From contig CACYHB010000014.1 in NCBI GenBank assembly GCA_902774015.1, positions 1-64,000 of the forward strand: a DNA stretch of 64,000 nt, read 5' to 3'. Positions 54,798-61,142 of this stretch are shown piece after piece. The position numbers and the translations under genes were made by a program. Each line of letters starts with the position of its first letter. The stretch's first letter is position 1. The stretch comes from Oscillospiraceae bacterium (GTDB lineage: Bacteria > Bacillota > Clostridia > Oscillospirales > Oscillospiraceae). Below the pieces are notes generated by a model that did not search any database, was not told the origin of the DNA, and was given only the letters and a program-made list of their open reading frames with translations.

Positions 54798-55370
54798 ATG
54801 AACGACAGAGATATAGTCAATTTATACTGGCAGCGTTCAGAGCAGGCCATAGCGGAAACCGAGCGGAAATACGGGAGTTACTGCCACATCATCGCATATA
54901 ACATCCTCGAAAACAGCGAAGATTCCGAGGAGTGCGTCAATGATACTTGGATGAGCGCATGGAACGCGATGCCGGACAAGCGCCCGGATCGGCTTAGCCC
55001 CTTTCTTGCCCGGATTACACGCAACTTTGCTCTGACAAAGATCGTCCGCCACACGGCAAAGAAACGGGGCGGCGGTGAAGCAGAGCTTGCGCTGGAGGAG
55101 CTGGACGAGTGCCTATCCTCCGGCTACGATCTGGAAAAGGAAATTGAAGATCGAGAACTGAGTCGCGCCATTGACGCATTTATCGGACAGCTCGGTGAAG
55201 AAGAACAGCTTGTGTTTGTCAGCCGGTATTGGTTCGTGGCGACCGAGCGGGAGATTGCGGAAAAGCTGGGCCTGAGCCGCAGCGGCGTCGCCGCCATGCT
55301 GAAACGGACAAGAGGCAAGTTGAAGACATACCTGTTGATGGAGGGTTTATGTACAATTCGGAACGAATGA
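54798..55370 (+). CDS. ECF-like sigma-70 family RNA polymerase sigma factor
   Basis: 190 residues from ATG 54798 (AGGAG site). Region 2 is DSEECVNDTWMSAWNAMPDKRPDRLSPFLARITRNFALTK near 45-85; region 4 is LGEEEQLVFVSRYWFVATEREIAEKLGLSRSGVAAMLKRTRGKLKTYL near 140-185. A DUF4179 gene overlaps its end and is the usual partner, probably its anti-sigma. Its targets are unknown; it might autoregulate this module. Confidence 0.9.
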   Translation: MNDRDIVNLYWQRSEQAIAETERKYGSYCHIIAYNILENSEDSEECVNDTWMSAWNAMPDKRPDRLSPFLARITRNFALTKIVRHTAKKRGGGEAELALEELDECLSSGYDLEKEIEDRELSRAIDAFIGQLGEEEQLVFVSRYWFVATEREIAEKLGLSRSGVAAMLKRTRGKLKTYLLMEGLCTIRNE

Positions 55371-56419
55371 TGAAAGCCATTGGAGACATTTCCGATGATA
55401 AGATCGAGAAAACCAGCCGCGCGCTGGGTTATCAAAAAGAGAGACACAGCATGTCTCACGCCCCCGTTCGGATGGGGAGATTGCTGTCCATTGCTGCGGT
55501 GGTTGCGCTGATCCTCGCTCTGGGTGTGACGGCCTACGCAATCTATACGCACTGGTCGCGAGGCATGGAGCAACGACTTCCCGCCACGGAGGAAGAAAAA
55601 GAACTGGCAGAGCAGAGCGGCCTGTCCGACACTTCCCAGACTGTCAGCGCAACAGCCAACGGCGTGACGATTTCAGTGGAGCAGACGATCATCGATGGAG
55701 ATTCCGCCGAGATTGCCCTGCGGATCGAGGGCTGGCAGCTTGACCGGGAACAGGAACTTGACGCCGCCGTTTGGGGCTGGATGCCTACCTTCAACGGAGA
55801 AGGCGCGCCTGCGATGGGCGGCAGTTTCGTGGAAGATCGCGACGCGAATGACCGTGTTTTCATTATTGCGGCTGACGGCTCGATGGAATTCGATATCTGG
55901 GCCAGAGCAGGAGACAAGCTAGGTACACTTTCCGGAAAAGAAATCCGTATTTGCATTGAAAGTTTAGGCGTTGGCGGTCTTAAAAGCGAGTATCAGCCGT
56001 TGGTGGAAGGCCCCTGGGAACTCGTATGGACACCCAGTAGCAACAGCGAACTGCTGACCGTACAGCCTGACGCAGACCTCGGTGATACCGGGATCAAGCT
56101 GATTTCCGCGGAGGTCGGCCCGATTTCTGCGAAGGTGGCGCTACAGCTTCCCGAACTCTGGGAGGGCTACGAAACCTTGGAGCACCACGACCTCCAACTC
56201 GTGGGCGTGCGGCTGACAGACGGGACGGTGCAGACCAACATCTTTGGGCCGCCCACGCAGGAGGGCTACGCGGATATTGACAATTTGATCCTTGAGCTGA
56301 ACTACTCTTCGCATCAGATCCTCCGGCCGGAGCAGGTGGAGGCACTGATCTTTGCCAGCAACTTCCCCTGGGCGAGAACATTGACAGACATCGATCTGAT
56401 CATTATTCCAATCAAATAG
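55349..56419 (+). CDS. DUF4179-type membrane protein, probable anti-sigma factor
   Basis: 356 residues from ATG 55349 (GGAGGG site), overlapping the sigma gene by 22 bases. A cytoplasmic N-terminus (1-45; MYNSERMMKAIGDISDDKIEK) precedes one membrane helix (LLSIAAVVALILALGVTAYAIYT) and a DUF4179-like extracytoplasmic region with TVSATANGVTISVEQTIIDGDSAEIALRIEG. Such pairs with ECF-like sigma factors occur in Clostridia; anti-sigma function is inferred from the arrangement. Confidence 0.82.
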   Translation: MYNSERMMKAIGDISDDKIEKTSRALGYQKERHSMSHAPVRMGRLLSIAAVVALILALGVTAYAIYTHWSRGMEQRLPATEEEKELAEQSGLSDTSQTVSATANGVTISVEQTIIDGDSAEIALRIEGWQLDREQELDAAVWGWMPTFNGEGAPAMGGSFVEDRDANDRVFIIAADGSMEFDIWARAGDKLGTLSGKEIRICIESLGVGGLKSEYQPLVEGPWELVWTPSSNSELLTVQPDADLGDTGIKLISAEVGPISAKVALQLPELWEGYETLEHHDLQLVGVRLTDGTVQTNIFGPPTQEGYADIDNLILELNYSSHQILRPEQVEALIFASNFPWARTLTDIDLIIIPIK

Positions 56420-56425
56420 TAAGTA

Positions 56426-56632
56426 GTGGAACACACAGAGATCATGATCATTGAACAAGAACGAAAGTCATTATGGCTCCCATGCCCAAAGTGCGGTGCC
56501 AGGACGAAGATCAAAATCTATGAGGACACTGTACTTCTGAATTTTCCTTTATACTGTACCAGATGCAAGGAAGAAACCAAACTCGGCGTGATAAAATTTA
56601 AGATCGTAGTTAGCGACGAGCCAGACGCTTAA
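56426..56632 (+). CDS. Cysteine-rich KTR domain protein
   Basis: 68 residues (GTG 56426; ATG 56444 alternative). The core WLPCPKCGARTKIKIYEDTVLLNFPLYCTRCKEETKLGVI contains two Cys pairs (CPKC and CTRC) of a small zinc ribbon. KTR-domain proteins are typical accessory genes of Tn916/Tn1549-like elements, of unknown role. A strong terminator follows. Confidence 0.85.
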   Translation: MEHTEIMIIEQERKSLWLPCPKCGARTKIKIYEDTVLLNFPLYCTRCKEETKLGVIKFKIVVSDEPDA

Positions 56633-56637
56633 AGCGC

Positions 56638-56677
56638 AGAGCCTGCTACTCCGTGAGTGGAGAAGCAGGCTCTTTTT
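56638..56677 (+). terminator. Terminator after the KTR gene
   Basis: AGAGCCTGCT ... AGCAGGCTCT followed by TTTTT, with an inner ACTCC/GGAG pairing. Confidence 0.85.
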
Positions 56678-56891
56678 ATCGTTATGGGCCATTCAGCACT
56701 GGCGTTTTCGCTTCCCACGCACGGGCTGTTGAAGAAAAGGGGTTGAAAAGCTGCTGGTTTGACCTAATCGGTGAGATTCAACACGGCTGCTATAGTTTCG
56801 GTTTCATGTTAAATCGGCTACTGCCTACATTCAAAAGCGAAAAGATAGTATTGCTTATTTGAGCTACACATTCAGAGAGCGGAGGACAGAT

Positions 56892-57263
56892 ATGTACAGC
56901 TTTCATTCTGAAAACAAAATATCCGGCGTTGCGCCGGAGGAGATCGGGAGGCTGCTCCGCAGCATCGGCGCTTCCGGGCGGCTGGTCGGGTTCCACTACA
57001 CCGTCTATATCGTGTATCACATTTTGCAAAAGCCGGACGAGTATTTCTGGATCACCAAATGCGCCTATCCGGAAACGGCCCGGTATTTCAAGGTCAGCAC
57101 GTCCTCCGTGGAGCACGCGATCCGCACGCTGATCGCTTCGACGTGGAATCGCCGCGATCATTCCGATCTCAACCGTGTGGCCGGGATCGAACTGGAGAAG
57201 CCGCCCACCAACAGCGAGTTTATCGATATACTGGTCGCCTATCTCCGCTACGGCTTGGATTAA
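56892..57263 (+). CDS. Spo0A C-terminal DNA-binding domain protein (no receiver domain)
   Basis: 123 residues from ATG 56892 (GGAGGA site). IGRLLRSIGASGRLVGFHYTVYIVYHIL, TKCAYPETARYFKVSTSSVEHAIRTLIASTWNR and PPTNSEFIDILVAYLR align with the Spo0A sigma-binding/helix-turn-helix domain (family YPeIAkkfnttps-VERAIRHAIE and kPTNSEFIA). The phosphorylatable receiver is absent, so binding would be phosphorylation-independent if dimerisation permits. Such genes are found on clostridial mobile elements. Here it sits in an element that splits a sporulation gene. It may bind 0A-box-like sites on element or host. Confidence 0.87.
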   Translation: MYSFHSENKISGVAPEEIGRLLRSIGASGRLVGFHYTVYIVYHILQKPDEYFWITKCAYPETARYFKVSTSSVEHAIRTLIASTWNRRDHSDLNRVAGIELEKPPTNSEFIDILVAYLRYGLD

Positions 57264-57316
57264 TCCGTTTCACCGTGAAACGGATTTTCGCGTCGGGTGT
57301 TAGGGGGCGCCCCTAA
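57262..57316. repeat. Element palindrome P6 and oriT-like hairpin 2
   Basis: P6: AATCCGTTTCAC c GTGAAACGGATT (57262-57286), a perfect 12-bp stem overlapping the stop of the Spo0A-domain gene, followed by TTCG. Then TTAGGGG gcg CCCCTAA (57300-57316), like the hairpin at 51460. Confidence 0.82.
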
Positions 57317-57996
57317 ATGCGGCGTTTGTACTATCAAATGCCATACTTGCTTATAACACGCGGCTTCTGTCGAGAAACGGATAAAAGAATCAGACAAGAT
57401 AGTATGCGTTCCGTACTTTCTCAAACGAAAAGAAGCCACTTTTCCCGATGCTTGCGGTAAAATGGTGTTAAACCAAATAGAGCTGGCAGATACAGTGACG
57501 CTGAACGGAATCAACTGTCCGGCTATAAGCGCGGGAAGAAATCTGCCGCAAACGATTTCTTTTTGTCGCGGCTTGACTTCTTTTGCGAATTTTCGTTTTT
57601 TCTGTGCCTGATTTTGTTTTAGTTCTATGAAGGGAAAAGGAATCCTTCCCAGAAAACCGAATAGGGCAGGCAGATACGTTCTGCTTGCGGGGAGCCGGAC
57701 AGCGGGTGCGCCAGGATGCCGATCAACCGGGAAGTGAACAGATCAGGGCTGAGCGAGCAACACCGCGCTGTTAGCAGTTTATGGGCTGACTGAGGGCCAC
57801 GATCCGCAAGCGGAGATAATGATACCTACGTTGATGGCACGTCACAGAGTCAAACGTCCCGCCATGAGCATGGAGGGAGGCACAAAACGATCCTACGGAG
57901 CGGCCCGCCCCGCCGCCGTCTGCCCCTCGCCTTTGAAAAACCGTGAACCTTACGATCCGCACTACACAAGAGTGCGGATTTTGTCTTTTATAGTCG
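57317..57996. other. Gene-poor segment between the Spo0A-domain gene and P7
   Basis: About 680 bases without a gene I can support. Contains an AT-rich block near 57550-57630 and a GC-rich tail. A relict frame near 57717 (MPINREVNRSGLSEQHRAV) and the block ending CCTTTGAAAAACCGTG resemble eroded coding or relaxase-upstream sequence of clostridial elements. ATCCGCAC ... GTGCGGAT (57953-57979) is a hairpin. This is where a relaxase or transfer gene may have been lost. Confidence 0.5.
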
Positions 57997-58023
57997 AAAT
58001 GTGTTTCACGGTGAGACACATTT
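57997..58023. repeat. Element palindrome P7
   Basis: AAATGTGTTTCAC g GTGAGACACATTT with one mismatch pair, followed by TTC. Last of the seven, just ahead of the short ORF and recombinase. Confidence 0.85.
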
Positions 58024-58080
58024 TTCATACCCATTTTTGCCATACTAAACCATATCGCCACACGAAAGGAGCGGGAGCCT

Positions 58081-58260
58081 ATTATCGTTTCCACGATCAA
58101 GAACGAAAACGCCGTGGTGCAGATCCACGACGATTATATTGAGGATATCGACGAAAACGCGGCGCGGGTGAAGGAGATCCTGACGAAAGCCCGGAAACGC
58201 CGCAAGGCGGCAGCCAAGCCCACAGCCGCACAACGAAATTCTTGCGCGCCGCAGCTATGA
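58081..58260 (+). CDS. Small acidic/basic protein with possible ATT start
   Basis: 59 residues (VSTIKNENAVVQIHDDYIEDIDENAARVKEILTKARKRRK core). The ribosome-binding site AAAGGAG lies 9 bases before ATT 58081, and no ATG or GTG follows until mid-gene. Either a non-standard ATT start is used or the original start codon was mutated. The acidic centre (DDYIEDIDENAARV) and basic helix (KARKRRKAAAKP) look like a real protein. Related small ORFs precede recombinase genes on clostridial elements, in my recollection. Confidence 0.45.
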   Translation: MIVSTIKNENAVVQIHDDYIEDIDENAARVKEILTKARKRRKAAAKPTAAQRNSCAPQL

Positions 58261-58297
58261 TCTGCGGCGCTTGCCATAAATTGCCACGTCCGAAAAT

Positions 58298-58326
58298 TTG
58301 ACAGGCTTTCCCCGATTTGAGATAAT
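58298..58326 (+). promoter_or_regulatory. Serine recombinase promoter
   Basis: TTGACA (58298-58303), 17-base spacer, GATAAT (58321-58326). A sigma-A-type promoter; no convincing sigma-E/K/G motif was found in front of the gene. A hairpin GCGCCGCAG ... CTGCGGCGC (58246-58270) precedes it. Confidence 0.75.
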
Positions 58327-58347
58327 ATCGACAGAAAGGAGGCCCCC

Positions 58348-59889
58348 ATGGAGCAATATATCGAATATCTCCGTAAATCTCGCTTTGACCGTGACTATCT
58401 GGATTTGAGTGTGGAGGAAACGCTGAAACGGCACCAGGAGATCCTGGACAGACTGGCGAGAGACAGAGGATTCTATATTGCGAAGGTGTATCGGGAGGTC
58501 GTGTCCGGCGAGTCTATCGCCGCCCGGCCCGAGGTACAGAAGATGCTGGAAGAGGTCTCTTCCGGGATCTATACCGGGGTGCTCGTTGTCGATGTGGAGC
58601 GTCTGGCCCGCGGCAACAGCGCGGATCAGGCATATATCAGCCAGATCTTTCAGTTTTCCGACACCAAGATCATCACCCCCGCCAAGACCTACGACCCGAC
58701 AGACGAATTCGACCAGGAGTATTTCGAGTTTGGCCTGTTCATGAGCCGGAGGGAATACAAGACGATCAACCGACGCCTTGTCAGAGGGCGTCAGAGCTCC
58801 GCCAGTGAGGGGAAATACGTCGGCAGCATCGCACCCTATGGCTACGACCGGGTGAAGCTGCAGGGCGAGAAGGGGTATACCCTTGAGCCCAACCCTGCGG
58901 AGGCGGAGGCTGTGCGGCGGATGTTCGAGCTGTACGTCCGGCGGCAGGGCACGAAGATGATCGCCAATGAGCTGAACGACCGCAAGATTCCCACGCGGCA
59001 CGGCGGGAAGTGGGACGCCTCGACGGTTGGCAACATCCTCATAAACCCCGTCTATCTGGGCAAGATCAAGCGCGGCTATGTCAAGGAGACCAAGCACCTG
59101 GACGAGAGGGGCAACGTGGTGTCCAGCTACAGGCACTGCAAGGACGTGGAGGACTACGATCTGTACGAGGGCCGCCACCCCGCGCTGATCGATGACGCGC
59201 TCTTTGAGAGGGCGCAGAAGATCCGCAAGGAAAACTACGTGGGGCCAAAGGTGAAAATGCAGTACGAGCTTGTCAACCCCTTCGCCGGGGTGATGGTCTG
59301 CGCCGAGTGCGGAAAGCCCATCGGCCGCAAGGTGTCCTCCAAGAACCACCCCAACCCGCCCCGCGTGGCCTGCACCAATCCGCATCACTGTCACAACCGC
59401 TCCGCGAGCTTTGCGCTGGTGGAAGCGGAGATACTGAACGCGCTGCGGAGCTGGCTGGACGGCTACAGGATCAAGCTGGACACCGTGGGCTTCGCGGAGG
59501 ACATTGTGGACTGTCGGCGGCAGCTGGAACGGATCGAAGCAGAGAGGGAGAAGCTGAAAGCGCAGCTTGACCGGGCCTACACGCTGGTGGAGCAGGGCGT
59601 CTACAGTCTGGAGGTCTTCGGGGAACGGCGCGACAAGCTGACGCGAGAACTAACAAAGCTGCAAGAGCAGCAGGACGCCGCCGAGCAGAGCCTGGCGCGG
59701 TTTGAGGCCGACGAGAGCAGCCAGCAGGAGATCATCCCCCAGACGGAGACGCTTCTGGCCAGCTACGACGACATGACCGTACAGGAGCGCAACGAGCTTT
59801 TGAAGACCATCCTTTACAAGATCGAATACTACCGGGGAGAGGACGGGATCGTGTCGATTGACCTGTATCCGAGACTTCCCAAGGTATAG
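58348..59889 (+). CDS. Large serine recombinase (SpoIVCA-like)
   Basis: 513 residues from ATG 58348 (AAGGAGG site). The resolvase domain has catalytic Ser in YLRKSRFD (S11), ARPEVQKMLEEV and VVDVERLARGN near 85. The recombinase domain is GSIAPYGYDRV ... AEAVRRMFELYVRR ... NDRKIPTRHGGKWDASTVGNILINPVYLGKI. A zinc ribbon (CAEC near 321 and CTNPHHC near 345) and a long coiled coil (400-460) complete it. It is the probable integrase/excisionase acting at attL and attR, 18 bases from attR. Confidence 0.94.
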   Translation: MEQYIEYLRKSRFDRDYLDLSVEETLKRHQEILDRLARDRGFYIAKVYREVVSGESIAARPEVQKMLEEVSSGIYTGVLVVDVERLARGNSADQAYISQIFQFSDTKIITPAKTYDPTDEFDQEYFEFGLFMSRREYKTINRRLVRGRQSSASEGKYVGSIAPYGYDRVKLQGEKGYTLEPNPAEAEAVRRMFELYVRRQGTKMIANELNDRKIPTRHGGKWDASTVGNILINPVYLGKIKRGYVKETKHLDERGNVVSSYRHCKDVEDYDLYEGRHPALIDDALFERAQKIRKENYVGPKVKMQYELVNPFAGVMVCAECGKPIGRKVSSKNHPNPPRVACTNPHHCHNRSASFALVEAEILNALRSWLDGYRIKLDTVGFAEDIVDCRRQLERIEAEREKLKAQLDRAYTLVEQGVYSLEVFGERRDKLTRELTKLQEQQDAAEQSLARFEADESSQQEIIPQTETLLASYDDMTVQERNELLKTILYKIEYYRGEDGIVSIDLYPRLPKV

Positions 59890-59907
59890 AACCGCTGTCG
59901 TCATCAT

Positions 59908-59923
59908 GCGGTGACGCATGTGT
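59908..59923. mobile_element. attR of the spoIVB intervening element
   Basis: GCGGTGACGCATGTGT, the second copy of the core. It lies within ATGCG gtga CGCAT, a small dyad created by the element side (TCATC to the left). Confidence 0.92.
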
Positions 59924-60006
59924 TTCTGTCCGATCCCAAGAGGGGCTACGGGATCAGCATCCGGGACATGCTGGACGACGCCGGCGTACTGGACGAAGCG
60001 GCATAA
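59923..60006 (+). pseudogene. spoIVB: spoIVB 3' end, separated by the mobile element
   Basis: 27 codons after the core: FLSDPKRGYGISIRDMLDDA, then GVLDEAA and TAA. Together with the 5' part they give ...GAVTHVFLSDPKRGYG..., the canonical SpoIVB C-terminus (B. subtilis has GAVTHVFVNDP). It has no start of its own, so it is only translated after excision. Confidence 0.93.
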
Positions 60007-60045
60007 CAAAACGGGGAAAACGCAAGGCGTTTTCCCCGTTTTGTT
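60005..60045. terminator. Bidirectional terminator after spoIVB
   Basis: AACAAAACGGGGAAAACGC (60005-60023) and its perfect complement at 60027-60045 with a three-base loop. Also serves the convergent LysR gene. Confidence 0.9.
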
Positions 60046-60070
60046 CTTGTTGTTCTGGTTATGCGTTTTT

Positions 60071-60898
60071 TCAGCACAGCTGCTGCAGGAGCGTGCGGTC
60101 ATTCTCCCTCGCGCAGAGATAAAAAGTGACGGAGGCGTCCTCGTCCAGCAGCGGCACGCTCACGCGGTTTACCGTGGCACGGAAGCGGAACACAGTCAGA
60201 TTGGAGGAAAAGCAGGGGAGGTTGGAGGCCCGCACCAGCTCCGCAAGCGTTGCCCGGTCGCTCTGTATCAGATAATGGAGTCGGGGGTTTTGCTCCAGGA
60301 GGCGCTGCCAGATGCCGAAATCCTTGTAGGTGAGGATGCTCTCCTCTCCCAGCTCGGCAAGACGGATCGCCTTGCGCCCGCTCAGCGGATGCTCCGGGGG
60401 AAGCGCGATACAGAGCTGCTCCTCCGTGTATTTCCGGCACAGAAGCCCCGGCAGATCCACCGGCCGTTCCGTCAAAATGAGCCGATAGCGTCCCTGGGCC
60501 AGCCCCTCGATCAGCGCGTCGGTTTCACCGAGTTCGGTGGAAAGCGTCTTTTCCGGAAAGCGGTCGGCCAGCTCCGCCGCCAGATCCCACATGGGCGCGG
60601 GGCCGCAGGAGCCGACGGCGATGGTGGACAGCCGCGCTTCGAAGAGCCGCAGCTCCCGCGCGAGCTCGTCCACGGAAGCGAGAATGCCCCCCGCCCGCGC
60701 CACGGCCATCTCACCCACGCGGTTGAGCACCGCGCGGTTGCGCTTGCGGTCGAAGAGCGAAACACCCAGTTCTGCCTCCAGGCGCTGCATGGAACGGGTC
60801 AGCGCGGGCTGGGAGATATGCAGGGCGTTTGCGGCGGCTGAGATCGTGCCTCGCTCCGAAACGGCGATGAGCTGCTGAAGCTGGGCAAGCTCGATCAT
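60071..60898 (-). CDS. LysR family transcriptional regulator
   Basis: 275 residues. N-terminal winged helix: LAQLQQLIAVSERGTISAAANALHISQPALTRSMQRLEAELGVSLFDRKRNRAVLN. The periplasmic-binding-like effector domain spans 85-270. Divergent from the GH3 gene across a 244-base gap, so it may control it, as LysR regulators often act on the divergent gene. Inducer unknown. Confidence 0.93.
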   Translation of the reverse strand: MIELAQLQQLIAVSERGTISAAANALHISQPALTRSMQRLEAELGVSLFDRKRNRAVLNRVGEMAVARAGGILASVDELARELRLFEARLSTIAVGSCGPAPMWDLAAELADRFPEKTLSTELGETDALIEGLAQGRYRLILTERPVDLPGLLCRKYTEEQLCIALPPEHPLSGRKAIRLAELGEESILTYKDFGIWQRLLEQNPRLHYLIQSDRATLAELVRASNLPCFSSNLTVFRFRATVNRVSVPLLDEDASVTFYLCARENDRTLLQQLC

Positions 60899-60931
60899 GC
60901 TTGTCTCCTCCCCATGTCAAAGTATGCGTTC

Positions 60932-60960
60932 AGTATAAAGCAAGATCGGGAGAATAACAA
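60932..60960 (-). promoter_or_regulatory. LysR gene promoter
   Basis: Minus strand TTGTTA (60955-60960), 17-base spacer, TATACT (60932-60937), 34 bases ahead of ATG 60898. Confidence 0.65.
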
Positions 60961-61067
60961 GATAATTTGTGCAAAAATCACGAGTTTCTATACCTGTATT
61001 CTTCTAAACTGCTGCAAAAAACCTTTCCACTATGCGTTCGGAGAATACTGGAATGCGCAAACAGCAT

Positions 61068-61096
61068 TTTACAATTTGTTAAGAACTTGGTAAAAT
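61068..61096 (+). promoter_or_regulatory. GH3 gene promoter
   Basis: TTTACA (61068-61073), 17-base spacer, TAAAAT (61091-61096), with TTAAGGAGGAG as ribosome-binding site before ATG 61143. Confidence 0.72.
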
Positions 61097-61142
61097 TAAA
61101 AATAAGTGTTATCCGAACACAATTATTTAAGGAGGAGAATAC

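Larger units (their letters stand above)
50644..59907. mobile_element. 9,264-bp intervening element inserted in spoIVB
   Basis: Bounded by a 16-bp direct repeat. Excision across the repeat regenerates a 330-codon spoIVB in frame. Content in order: hairpin leader and broken repA, low-GC NACHT ATPase, RelB/RelE, MobC, sigma factor and DUF4179 protein, KTR-domain protein, Spo0A C-terminal-domain protein, a short ORF with an ATT start, and a large serine recombinase at the right end. Base composition changes sharply inside (the NACHT gene is AT-rich). Mobilisation looks incomplete (no relaxase), so it is an integrated, partly decayed mobilisable element. Confidence 0.92.

Noticed and set aside
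56653-56862. 69-codon frame between the KTR gene and the Spo0A-domain gene
   Set aside because: It starts within the KTR terminator, lacks a ribosome-binding site and has no recognisable sequence pattern.
57819-58142. 107-codon frame in the gene-poor part of the element
   Set aside because: Composition is not protein-like, and it runs through palindrome P7 and into the start of the short ORF in another frame.
58246-58330. Sigma-E/K promoter for the serine recombinase
   Set aside because: CATAAATT near 58275 is a weak match without a suitable -35; the TTGACA-17-GATAAT promoter is much better.
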